Shown here: one piece after another, positions 1-11,290 of the stretch
Numbering within the stretch: the stretch's first letter is position 1
Layout: the number at the start of each line of letters is the position of its first letter
NCBI GenBank assembly: GCA_019059635.1
Contig: JAGVRJ010000002.1
Coordinates: 186,001 to 250,000 of the forward strand
Direction of reading: 5' to 3'
DNA length: 64,000 nt
DNA from: Proales similis
Taxonomy: Eukaryota > Rotifera > Eurotatoria > Ploima > Proalidae
Program-made: the position numbers and the translations under genes
The notes under the pieces: generated by a model
Told to the model about the DNA's origin: nothing
What the model saw: the letters and a program-made list of their open reading frames with translations, nothing else
Database searches by the model: none

Positions 1-3000
1 AAAATTATTTTACAATTGTGAGTCTCGGGCGTCATGAAGTTCAATTTCAATCTGCTCGAATCCGCTTGCATTGAGGTGAGCCTCGGCGCGTCCAGTTCTT
101 TGCTCAAGCAGCTTAAAAGTGGCCATCAAGTGCAGCAATAAAATGAGAAGTGACTACTTGTGCAAACACGACTCGAGGTCAGCACCGACTCGAGCATGAC
201 CGAGTTTCGGATGTAGAATGTGGTCACTTGAACGATGTAGACCGTGCCTGGATACAACTGTTCTTGCCTGTAAGTGACCACGTTGTTCTCTCGTCGGCAT
301 ACTCTAGACCGCGACGCCTCACGCAAGTAGCAGATCACGTCCGAGATGCGCGAGCTAAGCTCGAACACGCCTCCTCCTCTGCCAGGTGTGTCTGTTTTGA
401 CTCTGAATCTCAAGCCTGTGATCCGGTCCAGGGCTGAGATGGTCAGAAAATTGCTCACTATAGTGAGGCCTCGTTCACCAACCGACTCAGTTTGGATGAA
501 CTGCGCTCTCTCTGGTCCTGAATCGCAACGGCGTCATGAAATGGCCATTCAGCGGCAAACAACAGTCATTTACGTGTGAAATTGTTGCCCAGGTAGAGAC
601 GGCGCGGAGCAAAGCCCTGCTTGTTGGTCGACAAGCTCAGTTTGTACTCACTGGCCGATTGAAGCAGATGACATTGGCACGTCAAGCCACTGCCTAAGCT
701 TTTACATTTCTCAACAAATGTCTGTCCGCCCGGAATCTGCTCACATTCGAGCGATATGTGATCGTAAGATTGGTCGGGAAGATTGTCGGCCGTTAAATTG
801 AGCCAGAATCTGTCCGACTCGATGCCAATCGGATGCTCTGGCATCAGCTTGACTAGATCCAGATCTTGGAAAAGTTCGAGTCAGCTCAAGTCAGTGCCCG
901 AATCAATGAGAAAGTAGATACCGCTCAGCACTTTTGCCTGATTCGACTCTTTCTTGCATTGGCCGTTGCAGCCTTTTACTTTGACGTAGAATGAGTACTC
1001 TTCGCCGAATGCGATCATGCTTGAGTTGAACGAAATCTGCTGCAGCGAAACGGCCGGTATGTTCAGACAGCTCTTGATGCTCAGTGGCAGTCTCAAGTAG
1101 CAGAGCTCAAACTGCTCGAAGCCGCCCTGGTAGCTGATCGCAAAGATCAAATTTCTTGTGTACGGCTCGAAGCCAATTCGGTTCAATATTGGCTCGTTCA
1201 TGTCTAGCGGGCAAAATGTGTTTCACTTGAATTTGGCAACAAAAAAAAATGTAAAACTTGACAGCACCTGTGTACTGCCAGCCGTAGTTGGTCAACACGC
1301 TGGCAAAGTCGCTTCCTTTGGTGTGGAGAAGACCGATCTCGTATCTGGTCGCGCCGATCAGATCACGACACGAGCAGCTGACAATCTTGTTTGAAGAGTC
1401 GTGAGTGCATTGGCCCTCAGAGACTCTATTGCCGGGCGTCATCTGGATGCATTTCATCGAGAGGATTCCAACAGTCGGACGCGGCGCGTAGTAGCTTGAT
1501 ATATTCAACAAGATCTGATTGGTATCCGAGTGAGTGCGAATGTTGGGATCGAGCTTGAACGAGTCCAACTCTTCAAACGAAACATAATCAGGACGAGTAT
1601 TTTTCTCGTTCAATTTTACAACTCGAATACCCGTTTTGGCCTGAACACGATTGGACTCGGCGCCTTGCGGACTGGCACAGCCCCATGTGCGCATGAAGAG
1701 TTCATATCTCTCGCCGTAGAGCAAAGACCAGCCCGAAGTGTCCACATTGTACTCTCGGTCGTTGTTTACTACCAACGGCAGGCATTTCACACTCAGTGGG
1801 TCAGCCTGAGTCAGAGAGAAGCAGATCTCGTGCCGCTCGTAAACGCTCGTGTAGTTAAACATGATTTTGGCCATCAAAGTGTACGGCTGAAATTGAACTG
1901 AACTGAGTCGGGCCGGAGCCACATCTGACCAGGTTGAATCATTTGAATGGGCCATCATTTGAATGGGAGAGTGTGTTTCTTACCAGTGAACCTTTGGTAT
2001 TCTCTCGTGACCAAATCGCTATGCGAATAAGTGCGAGTTTGAATTTGATATGAAGTGCACGGACTGAGGCCGGAGCATTTGCCGCTCGAGCTCAGCTCGT
2101 CAAGATCGGCGATTTTCTCTTCCGAAGTGAGCACATCGCGGCAAACAATCGAATAGCTGACATAACAGGCGCGAGGCTTGCGCCAATTGAACCAAATTGA
2201 AGTGGTGTCCTTCTCGATTGAACTCAGCTCGATGTAATCAGCGCCTAGTGTTGCCAGTATTGCGCGATGAGCAGGTGTCACATTCGATTATTTGAAACTT
2301 ACGCGAATCGACTTGCTTGTTCCAGACTCGAGATCCCAAAGGACCAGACACAGTCGCCTCGAGCAGATAGGACGTGCCGAATGTGAGGTTCAGACTGGCG
2401 CCAATTGTTTCTTTTATTGACTCTTGCTCGGCATTTATGGCTCTCTTTTCGCTCTGATAAAGTTGAGTCCAGTCGAGCTCAGAGCGACAGAACGCGCGCA
2501 TTAGCAAGCGAAAGCTCATTTCAACCGACCGGTTCGCACACTTTGACCATTGGTTGCTTATTTGAGCGCTCACTGTCAATGGCTCATGGTCACTGGCCGG
2601 ATACTGGATTGAGACTGAATGCTGTCCAAAGGACGGAAACACTTGACCACAGAGATGATGAACTTGGCGCAGGGCGATGAAAAACATTGAAATCTATTTA
2701 CTCGAGTAATTGTGCAATAGTTGCCAACTCGAGTTGGCGCCAGTTTGATCCGAGCTCATGAACGCCAATAAACTGAATTCAAGACAAGAGTCGGCCGCAA
2801 GTTCAAGTCGGCCTTCAACATGCGTGTGATTGACTCGGCTTGAGAGCAACGATCGGTTCGACACCGACTCGATCCATTCAAAGTGCACTGAGCAGTGCGC
2901 ACATTTAAGAGGATCGCAGAGCACTCTGAATGTGCTGCCTGGACTTTCGATTGAATGACTGCAATTGAGGCTTTCGAACACTTCGGAGTGGCGAAAGACT

Positions 3001-3617
3001 AGAGAAAGGCGAAGAACGCGCAAGGATGGATGGGATTACATGTTTGAACTGTGATCGCAGTTGGCGACTCTGTTTGACAGCTAGTCTCCAGTTGGACCTC
3101 GTAGACACTGGCCGGCATCAGGTCAGAGCATTGAATCAACTCCTGCTCGACTTGGGTTCGTTCAGAGTCGAATATGACCAAACGATTGACATGCACAAGT
3201 TGACATGCGAACCCTCTGAGTGAGTCGCTCTCAAACTTGAACTTGACGCTGTCGCTCGACGCGTAGAATTCAATCATTTTGAAGCGGCCTTGCACAGTCG
3301 ATATAACCGATCGAATGACAGACTGGTCAGGATAAGATCGCTTACAAAGTTTGATGGGATGCACCGCAGAAGTCTGAACGGTGCTCCCTATGATCGGGGT
3401 CGGAGTCGAGTCAGAATCGATGTCTGTCGTTAGATCGTCAATTATATCGTCGCTTGAGTAATCAACAAGATCGTCTTGAGAATAGCGACGTTTGTCTGGG
3501 CACTTGTTCACTTTGGATTAGAATTGTTCGCTTACTCTGAGCGGCAAAGTCGAACGCCGTGCTGAATGGATGACAAACAGCCAACAGGACGGGGATTAGC
3601 AGCCACCGTAGACGCAT
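1..3617 (-). CDS. Secreted/membrane protein with fibronectin III-like repeats, 5' part (runs off left edge)
   Basis: Translation starts at ATG 3617 with a clear signal peptide (MRLRWLLIPVLLAVCHPF), then an acidic linker and a series of roughly 90-100-residue beta-rich modules, about seven, each ending in patterns such as LxPxxxYxVxL and most carrying a pair of cysteines about 10-15 residues apart. Exons inferred: 3617-3536, 3474-3040, 2998-2702, about 2662 (or 2644)-2303, 2244-about 1984, then further exons to the edge; introns are 39-78 nt with good GT/AG sites, and frames join across them. The module pattern fits fibronectin type III domains as in receptor tyrosine phosphatases or cell-adhesion receptors. 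The C-terminal part that would decide (transmembrane helix, phosphatase or kinase domain) lies outside the window, so no specific family is claimed. Confidence 0.7.
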
Positions 3618-4172
3618 AGAGCTGCAGAAATCGGTCGAAAACAATAACTAAGAGGAAATGACTAGAAAACGGCAAGTTTTGCTGCTCTGATGATTTTTTA
3701 ATGGTTTGTTGTTGTTGTGATGATGATGACAATGATGATGATGATGAATATGTGCGTCTAATGCAGAGAGAATTTATCATATTCGCAATAAATCTCGTTC
3801 AAAAGCGATAAGATGAGCAGAGAAGAATACTTGATACGGCTGTCGAGCGATTATTTAATCACATCGTTCAAGTAGGCGACGAGAAATTCCAAGTGGGCAG
3901 TGCCTGCATCGAGTTGTTTAAGTAAAAAAGTAAAGCGCTGCTTTTCACGTTGATCATGTGCTGTTCGTTTCTTTGTTGTTTTATTCAATAACATTTGTCT
4001 CTGGTCCGATGTGAATTTACAGCAACAATGCGGCAACAAAAACAACAACAACAACAGAATGGAAGCCAATTTGCTTTTTCTTATTTCTTCCACTTTTCTT
4101 GGATTCTGGTTTTTTTTTCTAATTTTTTTCTTTTTTATTTAGATTCTGGTTTTCGAACTGATAACACTGGAC
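3618..4172. other. Intergenic, no gene seen
   Basis: 5' flank of the FN3 gene and 3' flank of dyskerin. It holds a GAT-type trinucleotide run (about 3717-3748) and a CAA-rich stretch near 4040. The only hydrophobic reading frame here (minus, 4093-3851) lacks an ATG before its hydrophobic part. Confidence 0.5.
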
Positions 4173-5707
4173 CTAGTCGTCTCGTTCGGCGTCTTTGCTC
4201 TTCTTCTTCTTCTTTGACTTTTTGGCCTTAAGCTCCTCGTCGGCCTGCTGCTCGTCGTCACAGTCCATTTTGTTCTCCGCCTCTCGTTTCGGCTTCTTTG
4301 CCGGCGCTTCGTCGCTATCACTTGCCGCTGCTTCTGCTGCCGCCGGCGAGGACGCGTTGTTTTTTATCGGACCTGACTTGGACTCGTCGCTGGTTCGCGT
4401 TTAAAAGAGCGCGACTGGGCAACTCGCAAAACATTCAAACTTACATCATGTTGAGCCAGTCCTTGGGCGTCTTGTCGTTGGGCCGACCGTACTGGTCGAG
4501 CAGACCTTGCTTGACGAGTTGTTTTTTTTTCGAGGCAACTGGCCCGAGGCCCCATTTGCGCGGGTAGGTGTCTCTTTCCATGATCACTCGCTTTATTTTG
4601 GCAACTACGCCGTGGTCGCATGTGCTCATCACGGCCGTGGTCATTTGCGCGATGGCAAGCGCGATCGCCTCTCCCTTGGTGGTCACAATCACGATCTGCT
4701 CGTCCACTTCGATGCCGTCGTCGTAGCGAAGTACACCCGGCAGGAGAATTTTGGCGCCGTAGCAGACCGCGTTCACGGCGCTGTCTTTCATGATTATTCG
4801 CTTGTGCGAGACGAGTAGAGTCTCGAGCGGCTTGATCACTCGCCTCAAGTAAGTTTCGTCCTTCATGTGATCGTAGGCGTATTGGGCGTCGATGACGTCG
4901 TGCATGGTGACCATGCTGTCGTTTTCCGACTGAATGCCAGAGCGAACACGTCGCAGCTCCTGCATGATTCCGCCTGTGCCGAGCAGCAGGCCCAAGTGAA
5001 CGCACAACGATCGAACGTAGGTGCCCGCCTCGCAGCTTATCCAGAATATGGCCATTTGCTTCTTTTGATCGAACTCGATCAGCTTGCTCTCGTAGATTGT
5101 GCGAATGCGCAAGTTTCGCTTCACGGCCGCGATCACGGGCGGTCTCTGGAAAAGTGCGCCGCTCAATGTCTCAAGGCCTTGCGCCACTTTTCGCGCGTCT
5201 TCGATCGGCGAATGAAAGCGAACTATGCCCACGTACTCTTTGCCGGCGCTCTGTTGAGATTTAACCAAGCGAGTGGCTCTCTCAATGCACACAATCAAGC
5301 AGCCCGACACTTTGGGGTCCAGAGTGCCCGAGTGGCCTGTTTTCTGCACGCGCAGGATCCGCTTTATCCACGCGACTACTTCGTGCGACGACGGGTTCAC
5401 AGGCTTGTCCAAGTTGATGCAGCCTGCTTTTATGTACTCTTCAATCGAGCGCTTGAGAGGAGAGGAGCCGTTCGGCAGAGGCGTGTAATGGTTCGTTCTG
5501 ATGTTCATTTTGTCAAAGTTCTTCAACAGCAGTGGCCAATCGCTTGCGTTCAGCGTTCCTTTTTTGCTCGACGGCTCGATCGCAAACTCCTTCGAGTGTT
5601 GCATTTTCTATGCGCGGCCAAGCACAACAAAAAGACAAATGACCATCGACGGCCAGTTTGGAGAATTGACTAAAAGAGCTTACGGCAATGTTCTCGTCGC
5701 TCGGCAT
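4173..5707 (-). CDS. DKC1: Dyskerin, H/ACA RNP pseudouridine synthase
   Basis: Catalytic subunit of box H/ACA ribonucleoproteins; converts uridine to pseudouridine in rRNA and snRNA in the nucleolus and Cajal bodies and is part of telomerase where an RNA template exists. Three exons: 5707-5684, 5607-4445, 4389-4173 (introns 76 and 55 nt), giving 467 aa. The tiny first exon encodes MPSDENIA and joins in frame to KMQHSKEF, matching the dyskerin N-terminus. The DKCLD region ([12 protein letters not shown]) is followed by the TruB catalytic domain with catalytic Asp at about residue 105 (SGTLDPK) and the motif [18 protein letters not shown] domain lies around residues 275-350, then [12 protein letters not shown]. 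The last exon encodes a lysine-rich nuclear/nucleolar tail ([11 protein letters not shown]). Nearly colinear with animal dyskerin, so the identification is firm. Confidence 0.97.
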
Positions 5708-6267
5708 TCTGTCGCCTCTTCTCAACTGTCTGTCTCAGTTGGACTGTGTTTCTAGGCAAAGCATTGAAAAGAGTTGAGAAACGGTGAATTGAGCACCCGA
5801 GATGAGAAAGCAGTCTCGCTCTCCTCTGAATGAATGAGCGAGTGAGTGCGCGCGCGATTTTACTCGCCGTCTCAATTCATTTGAGCTCCATGTGCTCTCG
5901 AGATGAATTGCAAAACAAGGATGGCGCGCGCGTTCATTCGCATTTCAACGCACAACCCAGCCCGAGAGAGAGAGAGAGGGACTTGGAGAGAGAGAGATGC
6001 GTGATCAAGTCAAAATAAATCGTTCGTGAGGTTCGTCGCTAAACATGTCCGGCCAATGAATCAAAATGTAAAGTTTCTGTTTTTCATTGTTTTGCCAGTT
6101 TCTAACAAAGTCAAACTCCTTTTACGGCAAGAATTTATTTCCTGTAAACTCAATGCCCATTCTGGTTAAGTTTAACAAAGGGCGGACAAATAAGAAAAAA
6201 CAGAGGGCGAGGAACAGGGGTTCTCTCAGAGTTTTGATGTCGACGAATGCGAGTGGAACACAGGAAT
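5708..6267. other. Intergenic, dyskerin 5' flank
   Basis: No coding signal. Contains a GA-rich run (about 5963-5998) and alternating CG/GA-rich sequence. It probably holds the dyskerin promoter and the 3' UTR of the superoxide dismutase gene; no core promoter element is obvious. Confidence 0.4.
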
Positions 6268-6854
6268 TCATTGGTTGGTCACTCCGATCACGCCACAGGC
6301 GACTCGGGCACCGGCATTGCCGGTCGTCTTGCTCAACTCGTGGCCACCTTGGCCAAGATCGTCCGGATCGGCGTGGACCACCATTGCTCGGCCAAGTATT
6401 GACTGCGGTCCGTTGAGTCGAATGATTCTGTCGACAAAGTCGAATCGAGCTACTCCCTCGTCGTCGGCGACAATGTTTCCCAAATCACCCGCATGCCTCT
6501 CTTCGGCCTCCGGGCCGCCGTGCGTCTTTCCTGCCGGATTGAAATGAGCCCCAGCACTTGTGCAGCCTTTGCGAATCGTTCATGCAGATAAGTGGTGTCG
6601 CCGGAGGATCAGGCTTGATTAACCTACCGTTGGTCGTGTCACCGAATTGATGCACGTGGAACCCGTGTTGGCCTTTGCTCAGGTTCTTCACTTCCCCGAA
6701 TACTCTGACGGGGCCCTCTTGTTCCTGGATTTACGGAAAGCAATTTGAGGAAAGGAAGGAGACACTCCGAAGGCGTTTCAATTACTTGCTGCTCGAAGTG
6801 AACCACTCCATTGACTTTTTCGCCAAGCAACACAGCCACAGCTTTAATTGACAT
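6268..6854 (-). CDS. SOD1: Cu/Zn superoxide dismutase, cytosolic
   Basis: Dismutates superoxide to oxygen and hydrogen peroxide. Three exons: 6854-6786, 6724-6628, 6566-6268, with two 61-nt introns; 154 aa, normal for the family. Copper ligands are visible in GFHVHQFGD and in VVHADPDD; the bridging and zinc ligands lie in [25 protein letters not shown]. The disulfide partners (C in NGCTSAG and in ARVACGVIG) and the electrostatic-loop arginine ([10 protein letters not shown]) are present. There is no signal peptide, so it is the intracellular rather than the extracellular form. Start ATG 6854 gives [11 protein letters not shown], matching the SOD1 N-terminus. Confidence 0.97.
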
Positions 6855-7483
6855 ATTCAATCGGTTTCGCCTGAATTGGAATCTAAAAATTGAGCAAACA
6901 ACTGGATTATCAGAAACGTGACTTGATTCAAGCGTAGCTCGTTGCTTAGAGTGATATTGGTATTTCATAATTGCTGCTTGAAGCGTGCCATTCACTCGTT
7001 TCATAATTTGTCGTAATAATCCAATTGCAAATTGCCTGCCGACTCACTCAAATTGACAGCAGACAATTTAACGCCCAAAAGTGATGAAGAGACCTATCAG
7101 AGCCTAAACGAGAGAATTCAGTTGTCACTAATAACCAATCTTCTCGCTGACCCGCTCCTTTTATTTTTGAAATTATTTTGCACACGGCATTGATCTCACA
7201 AACCAACAATGCTTCATGTACTCTACCCGTCATATATACGCTTTTCATTAGTGCCTTTCAATTCAGAATAATTTATTCGAGAAAGAGAAATTCTTGAGAA
7301 GAGTTCTTGGCGTTTCTAGAAACATTCTTTGTGTATATGCGCGGCGCCGAGAACTAGCGAGTGCAAACAAAAAGAAAAACGGGGGGGTGAAATAGACTTT
7401 TTGATTTACGAATGAGTTGCTGCCTCTTGACCGGGCGATGAGACCTTAGGATTAAGGCTAACGAGTGCGAAACAGATCGGACT
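6855..7483. other. Intergenic, SOD 5' flank
   Basis: AT-rich, no convincing exon. A 66-codon minus frame at 7248-7048 has no homology features. A short poly-G tract (7381-7387) lies in it. Confidence 0.4.
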
Positions 7484-9117
7484 TCAGACACACTGCAGCT
7501 GATTGACTGTGTCAGTTTTCAACAAGCTAAGCTGTTGCTTGTACGATTGACTTCTTTGAGGGTATTGGTTGCTTGAGCCGCTTGACTTTTTGCTTAAATT
7601 GCCGGTGCTGCGATTGATCATGCGACGTGACGTAGAGTCACAGTCCCATCTTCTTCGGCTGTTCGCCTGGCTTATGTAACTGTGACGGTGAGCGGTGTTC
7701 AAGTCGAATTTTGATTCAAATCGGTCCGCTCCTGTCAAATCAGCGCTGACACATGGCAGGAAGCTGAGTGTACTCCTGAATGCTCTCTTGTACCGGGCCT
7801 GGCATCAAATTTGCTCGGTTTTAGAGGAACAGGAAGAGTGTGCATTTGGGTTTTAATCGCCTTACGCTGCAGAGGCCGTAGATGAACACATTGTGACATG
7901 AGTTTGACATTGCCAGAATGTGCGTCGAGACCCAGACCAGTCGAATGTGCTTGAATTGAAAGAATCTTAAATAAAACGGAAACGCCATTCAATTGGACGC
8001 GCAATTGGAAAACGAAACGAGGCTGCCAATCACTTACTCCAGTTCTGAATACGCGACGCTGACGAATTCAAACAGGTGAATGGGAAACCAGCAAATCATG
8101 AACAAAATGACAACTATGAATATCATTTTGATGACCTTGAGCGCCGATAATTAAATAAAATCAAACCGAAAACGGAGTTGAAGTTTACTTTTCGCTTGTT
8201 CTGCGCTTGATTGTCTGTGATGGAGCAGGGCGCTTCACTGAAGTAAAGGTGGTAGCCAATGCCAAAGTACGTGACTAGAATGATCATGAAGGGCAGTAAA
8301 TACTGAAAGCAGATCATGCCCATTGTGTAGTAGGTGTTGAGCTTGATGTTGATCGGCTGGCAAATGACCACCGTCTCGCCGGCCACCTGCAAATCGATCG
8401 TGTAAAAGTTGAAAAAGTTGGGCAAGCTGATGATGAACGAGAGCAGCCAAACGAGCACTATGATTATAAAGCAGTGTCTCTTGCTCAGCTTGGCAGCGAA
8501 CGGATTGACGATCACGTAGTAGCGATCTATGCTGATTATACACAGAGTGGCGATGCTCACATTCACGCTCAGAGTGGAGGCGAACGGCGCTATCTTGCAC
8601 ACAATGCTCGGAAATATCCACTTTTGTAAATAGGCCGCTTGAAACTAAAGCGATTCAAGTTCACAGTGTGATCAGAAGCGACCAGATTGGGAGAGAATAA
8701 AGTGAGACTCACTCTGAAAGGGGCCACCAGGAGGCCGATTATAATGTCGGCACAAGCCAGATTGCAGATGAACGAGTTGGTCACGTTGTGCATCTTTCGG
8801 TTCTTTACTACCGTGTATATGATCAGGCCGTTGCCCAACACACTCAGGATTGATATGAGGCCGTAGACCACATAGAGCATGATGAATATTGACAAGCTAA
8901 AGTCGCTTTTTGACACTTGCTCAGACGCCTCGCTCAGGCTGGCGTTCAATACATTCATCCGCTCAAAAGTTTTTATCTGACTTGATTCTTTAATCTCAAC
9001 AGTTGGCTGCGTTTCAAAGTCCATTTGCTTTTGCAGAGCATAAACTGAGTCTTGCTTGTGCGTCAAGCTCGAGGATATTACAATCGAGGAGACAAATAGG
9101 AACGTAAACGATGGCAT
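7484..9117 (-). CDS. Class A (rhodopsin-like) peptide-type GPCR
   Basis: Seven-transmembrane receptor, 457 aa from five exons (9117-8713, 8644-8189, 8135-8038, 7965-7866, 7798-7484; introns 53-72 nt). An N-terminal signal-like stretch and a glycosylatable ectodomain precede TM1 with GN (LSVLGNGLIIYTV). TM2 has NLACADIIIG, the ECL1 motif is QKWIFPSIVCK, and TM3 ends in DRY (IISIDRYYVIV). ECL2 holds the partner cysteine, TM6 has CWFP, and TM7 has SNSCHNVFIYGL followed by helix 8 (RYKRAFR). The tail is long and serine/arginine-rich. The layout resembles the neuropeptide F/sNPF/RYamide/SIFamide-like group of invertebrate receptors, but the ligand cannot be assigned. TM7 reads NVxxY rather than NPxxY. 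Confidence 0.92.
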
Positions 9118-11270
9118 GGCTCTAGTTCACAAATGCAAATAGTTCATTGCTCTCACTTGGCTTTCAATCGGCTTTTAAGCATCTAGAAACGCGCAGATAA
9201 AATTGAAGGTTATTACGGAAGCCAATTTTAGACACGCAAGCTTATTAAAAAGCGCAAAACGCACAAGGCCGATAATGATCTGGAAAATGATGATCGTGGA
9301 TCGTGGAGATAATCATGAGAGTGAAATCGTCAATAGGGCAAAGATTCGCCCAGATCACGAACCGAGCAGCTTGAAATAAAAAAGAGGCAAATCTCTTGAC
9401 AGCAGGAGAGCGACCCACAACCGATCCACTTTAGGACTAATTTCAAAAAGGAAATGATTGCAAGATTAGGTCCGCTTTATGCTCCGACGACCAGATTTGG
9501 AACATTCTAAATCAAATATTCGATTCATGAGTAAATTGTAATCAATTTTGTCCATTTTCCTCTTGGCTTCCCATTCTCCAGTCGCTCCAAGACTGTTCTA
9601 ATCTACATTGTGCAGAGGCATATGCGAAGCAACAAGCTTGCGCACTCAAATAGATAACAGTTTCCTGCATCATTCCGGTCCTGAACGTGAATTGCGTCTA
9701 AATTGAATTAGTGTGTTCAGTTTAATTATTAATCCCCGATCGCCATTTAAATATGCTTGCTATTATTTTGTTCAATTCCCTTATTTCAATTATTTCGTCC
9801 CATTCTGATGCGAATGTGACGCCTCTTGCGTGCAGGTTACAATGCCAGTAGAATGACTCCAGTGGGCGTAAGATGCTGTGTGATAGATGCCGATTGACGT
9901 TTCGAGTGGTGCTAGTCTAGGTAAAATAAAATGATTTCAACTTGCTTAAACCAACGGAAGAAGCTGTCTCGCTTAAATGTGGGCCAGAATAATAGAACCG
10001 AACTGCTTTCTGTTGCACTTGAATCTTCTAATCTGGACGAAAATAAAATGGTTGGCCGTCAAAATTTTGCCAACTAAACAATGCTTAGACTGGCAGCAGT
10101 GAAGCGACCAAAATGAGCTATTCACATTACCTCATTATCTTGGTCTTATTAGATTAGTCGAATCCTGATTAATTAAAGCAATAAAAGTGCTTTTCTAATT
10201 TATAATGACGCTGATGATGCAGATTTACAGTTATGAAATCCAGCCTTTGGATAACCAGCCAAAAAACCTTGACGAGTGTGTTTGTGCGCTAAAGTGGCTT
10301 TAAATAGCGAAAGAGAAGCCTCTAGCTGAACGTTTCTGACTGCAGAAATTGGCCAGGAAGGAGGACGAAGCCAAACAGTCGAGTAAGGAGGCGTTCTTTG
10401 AGTGCAGAGCAGCAATTAATCTTCGCCTGTCTAAAGCTTTGGCTATTTTGATTGATTTGATTAGCGGCCGTCCTGGTTAACTCTCGTGTCTTGAAAGGAA
10501 ATGGCGTCTGGCGACGAGAATGGCGAATTAATTGAATTGAAATTCGCAATCAAACAACTGTAGTCAGGCGCCGGATTTTATCCAAATAAATCAACATTTG
10601 GCCGCCTACGAGACCAATGCCATGCCATCGATTAAGAACCGGTGCAAAAAGTACCAAGAAAGAAGAATTGAAATCATCGAAGGCTTGTTGGCAACATTGG
10701 CAACCAACATCGCATCTTCAATTCATCATCCGACGAAAAGAACGAGAAGAAGATCCAAATCTGGTAGATGTCTGGCTCGATCGCATCAGTGGATTCAATC
10801 GAAAACGAATAATCCTCAATCGATCAGCAGCAAACAGGCGCCGATGAATACGAGTCCAGAAAATGTACTCGAAGTGAATAAATTGTACCAAAAGAGAGAG
10901 ATAGTTAATAAATTCGAGATAGATTTAGGTGCAATTGTAGATGGAGCCAGGTTTCAGATGAATAATCGCTCAAATGGTTGATCTATTCTTATTAGTTGCT
11001 GGAGTGGCAAAGTCGTTTGCTAGCGTACTGAGCGAATGCTAGATTCGATCAATTAGCAAGCGCGTTCGTCTGCGAAGCGTCGTGTTAGGCAACTAGCCGT
11101 CCCTGCTTTGTGTGTGTAGCGTCGAATGAAATTTAGAAACGGCTGCTAGAACGCAGTCGAGCGAGCGGAAGAAGAAGAGAAAAGCTGAACGGCTGAAGAA
11201 GGCCTTGAGACACTCCCCATTCTCAGGTCTCGGTCTTTTGTACTCTCTGCTTAATTGCGTATTAATTTAA

Positions 11271-11290
11271 ATAATAATAATAATAATAAA
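11271..11290. repeat. (AAT)n microsatellite
   Basis: About seven tandem AAT units in the gene-poor interval upstream of the OATP gene. Confidence 0.85.

Noticed and set aside
3511-3535. A 25-nt intron in the FN3-repeat gene
   Set aside because: A downstream acceptor at 3475 gives a 61-nt intron in the same frame, the usual size here, so the ultra-short intron is unnecessary.
3851-4093. Small secreted peptide on the minus strand
   Set aside because: The hydrophobic stretch comes from a CAA-type repeat, and the frame has no ATG before it.
10598-10981. 127-codon frame in the gene-poor interval
   Set aside because: Starts with TTG, no domain, no splice partners, composition like non-coding sequence.
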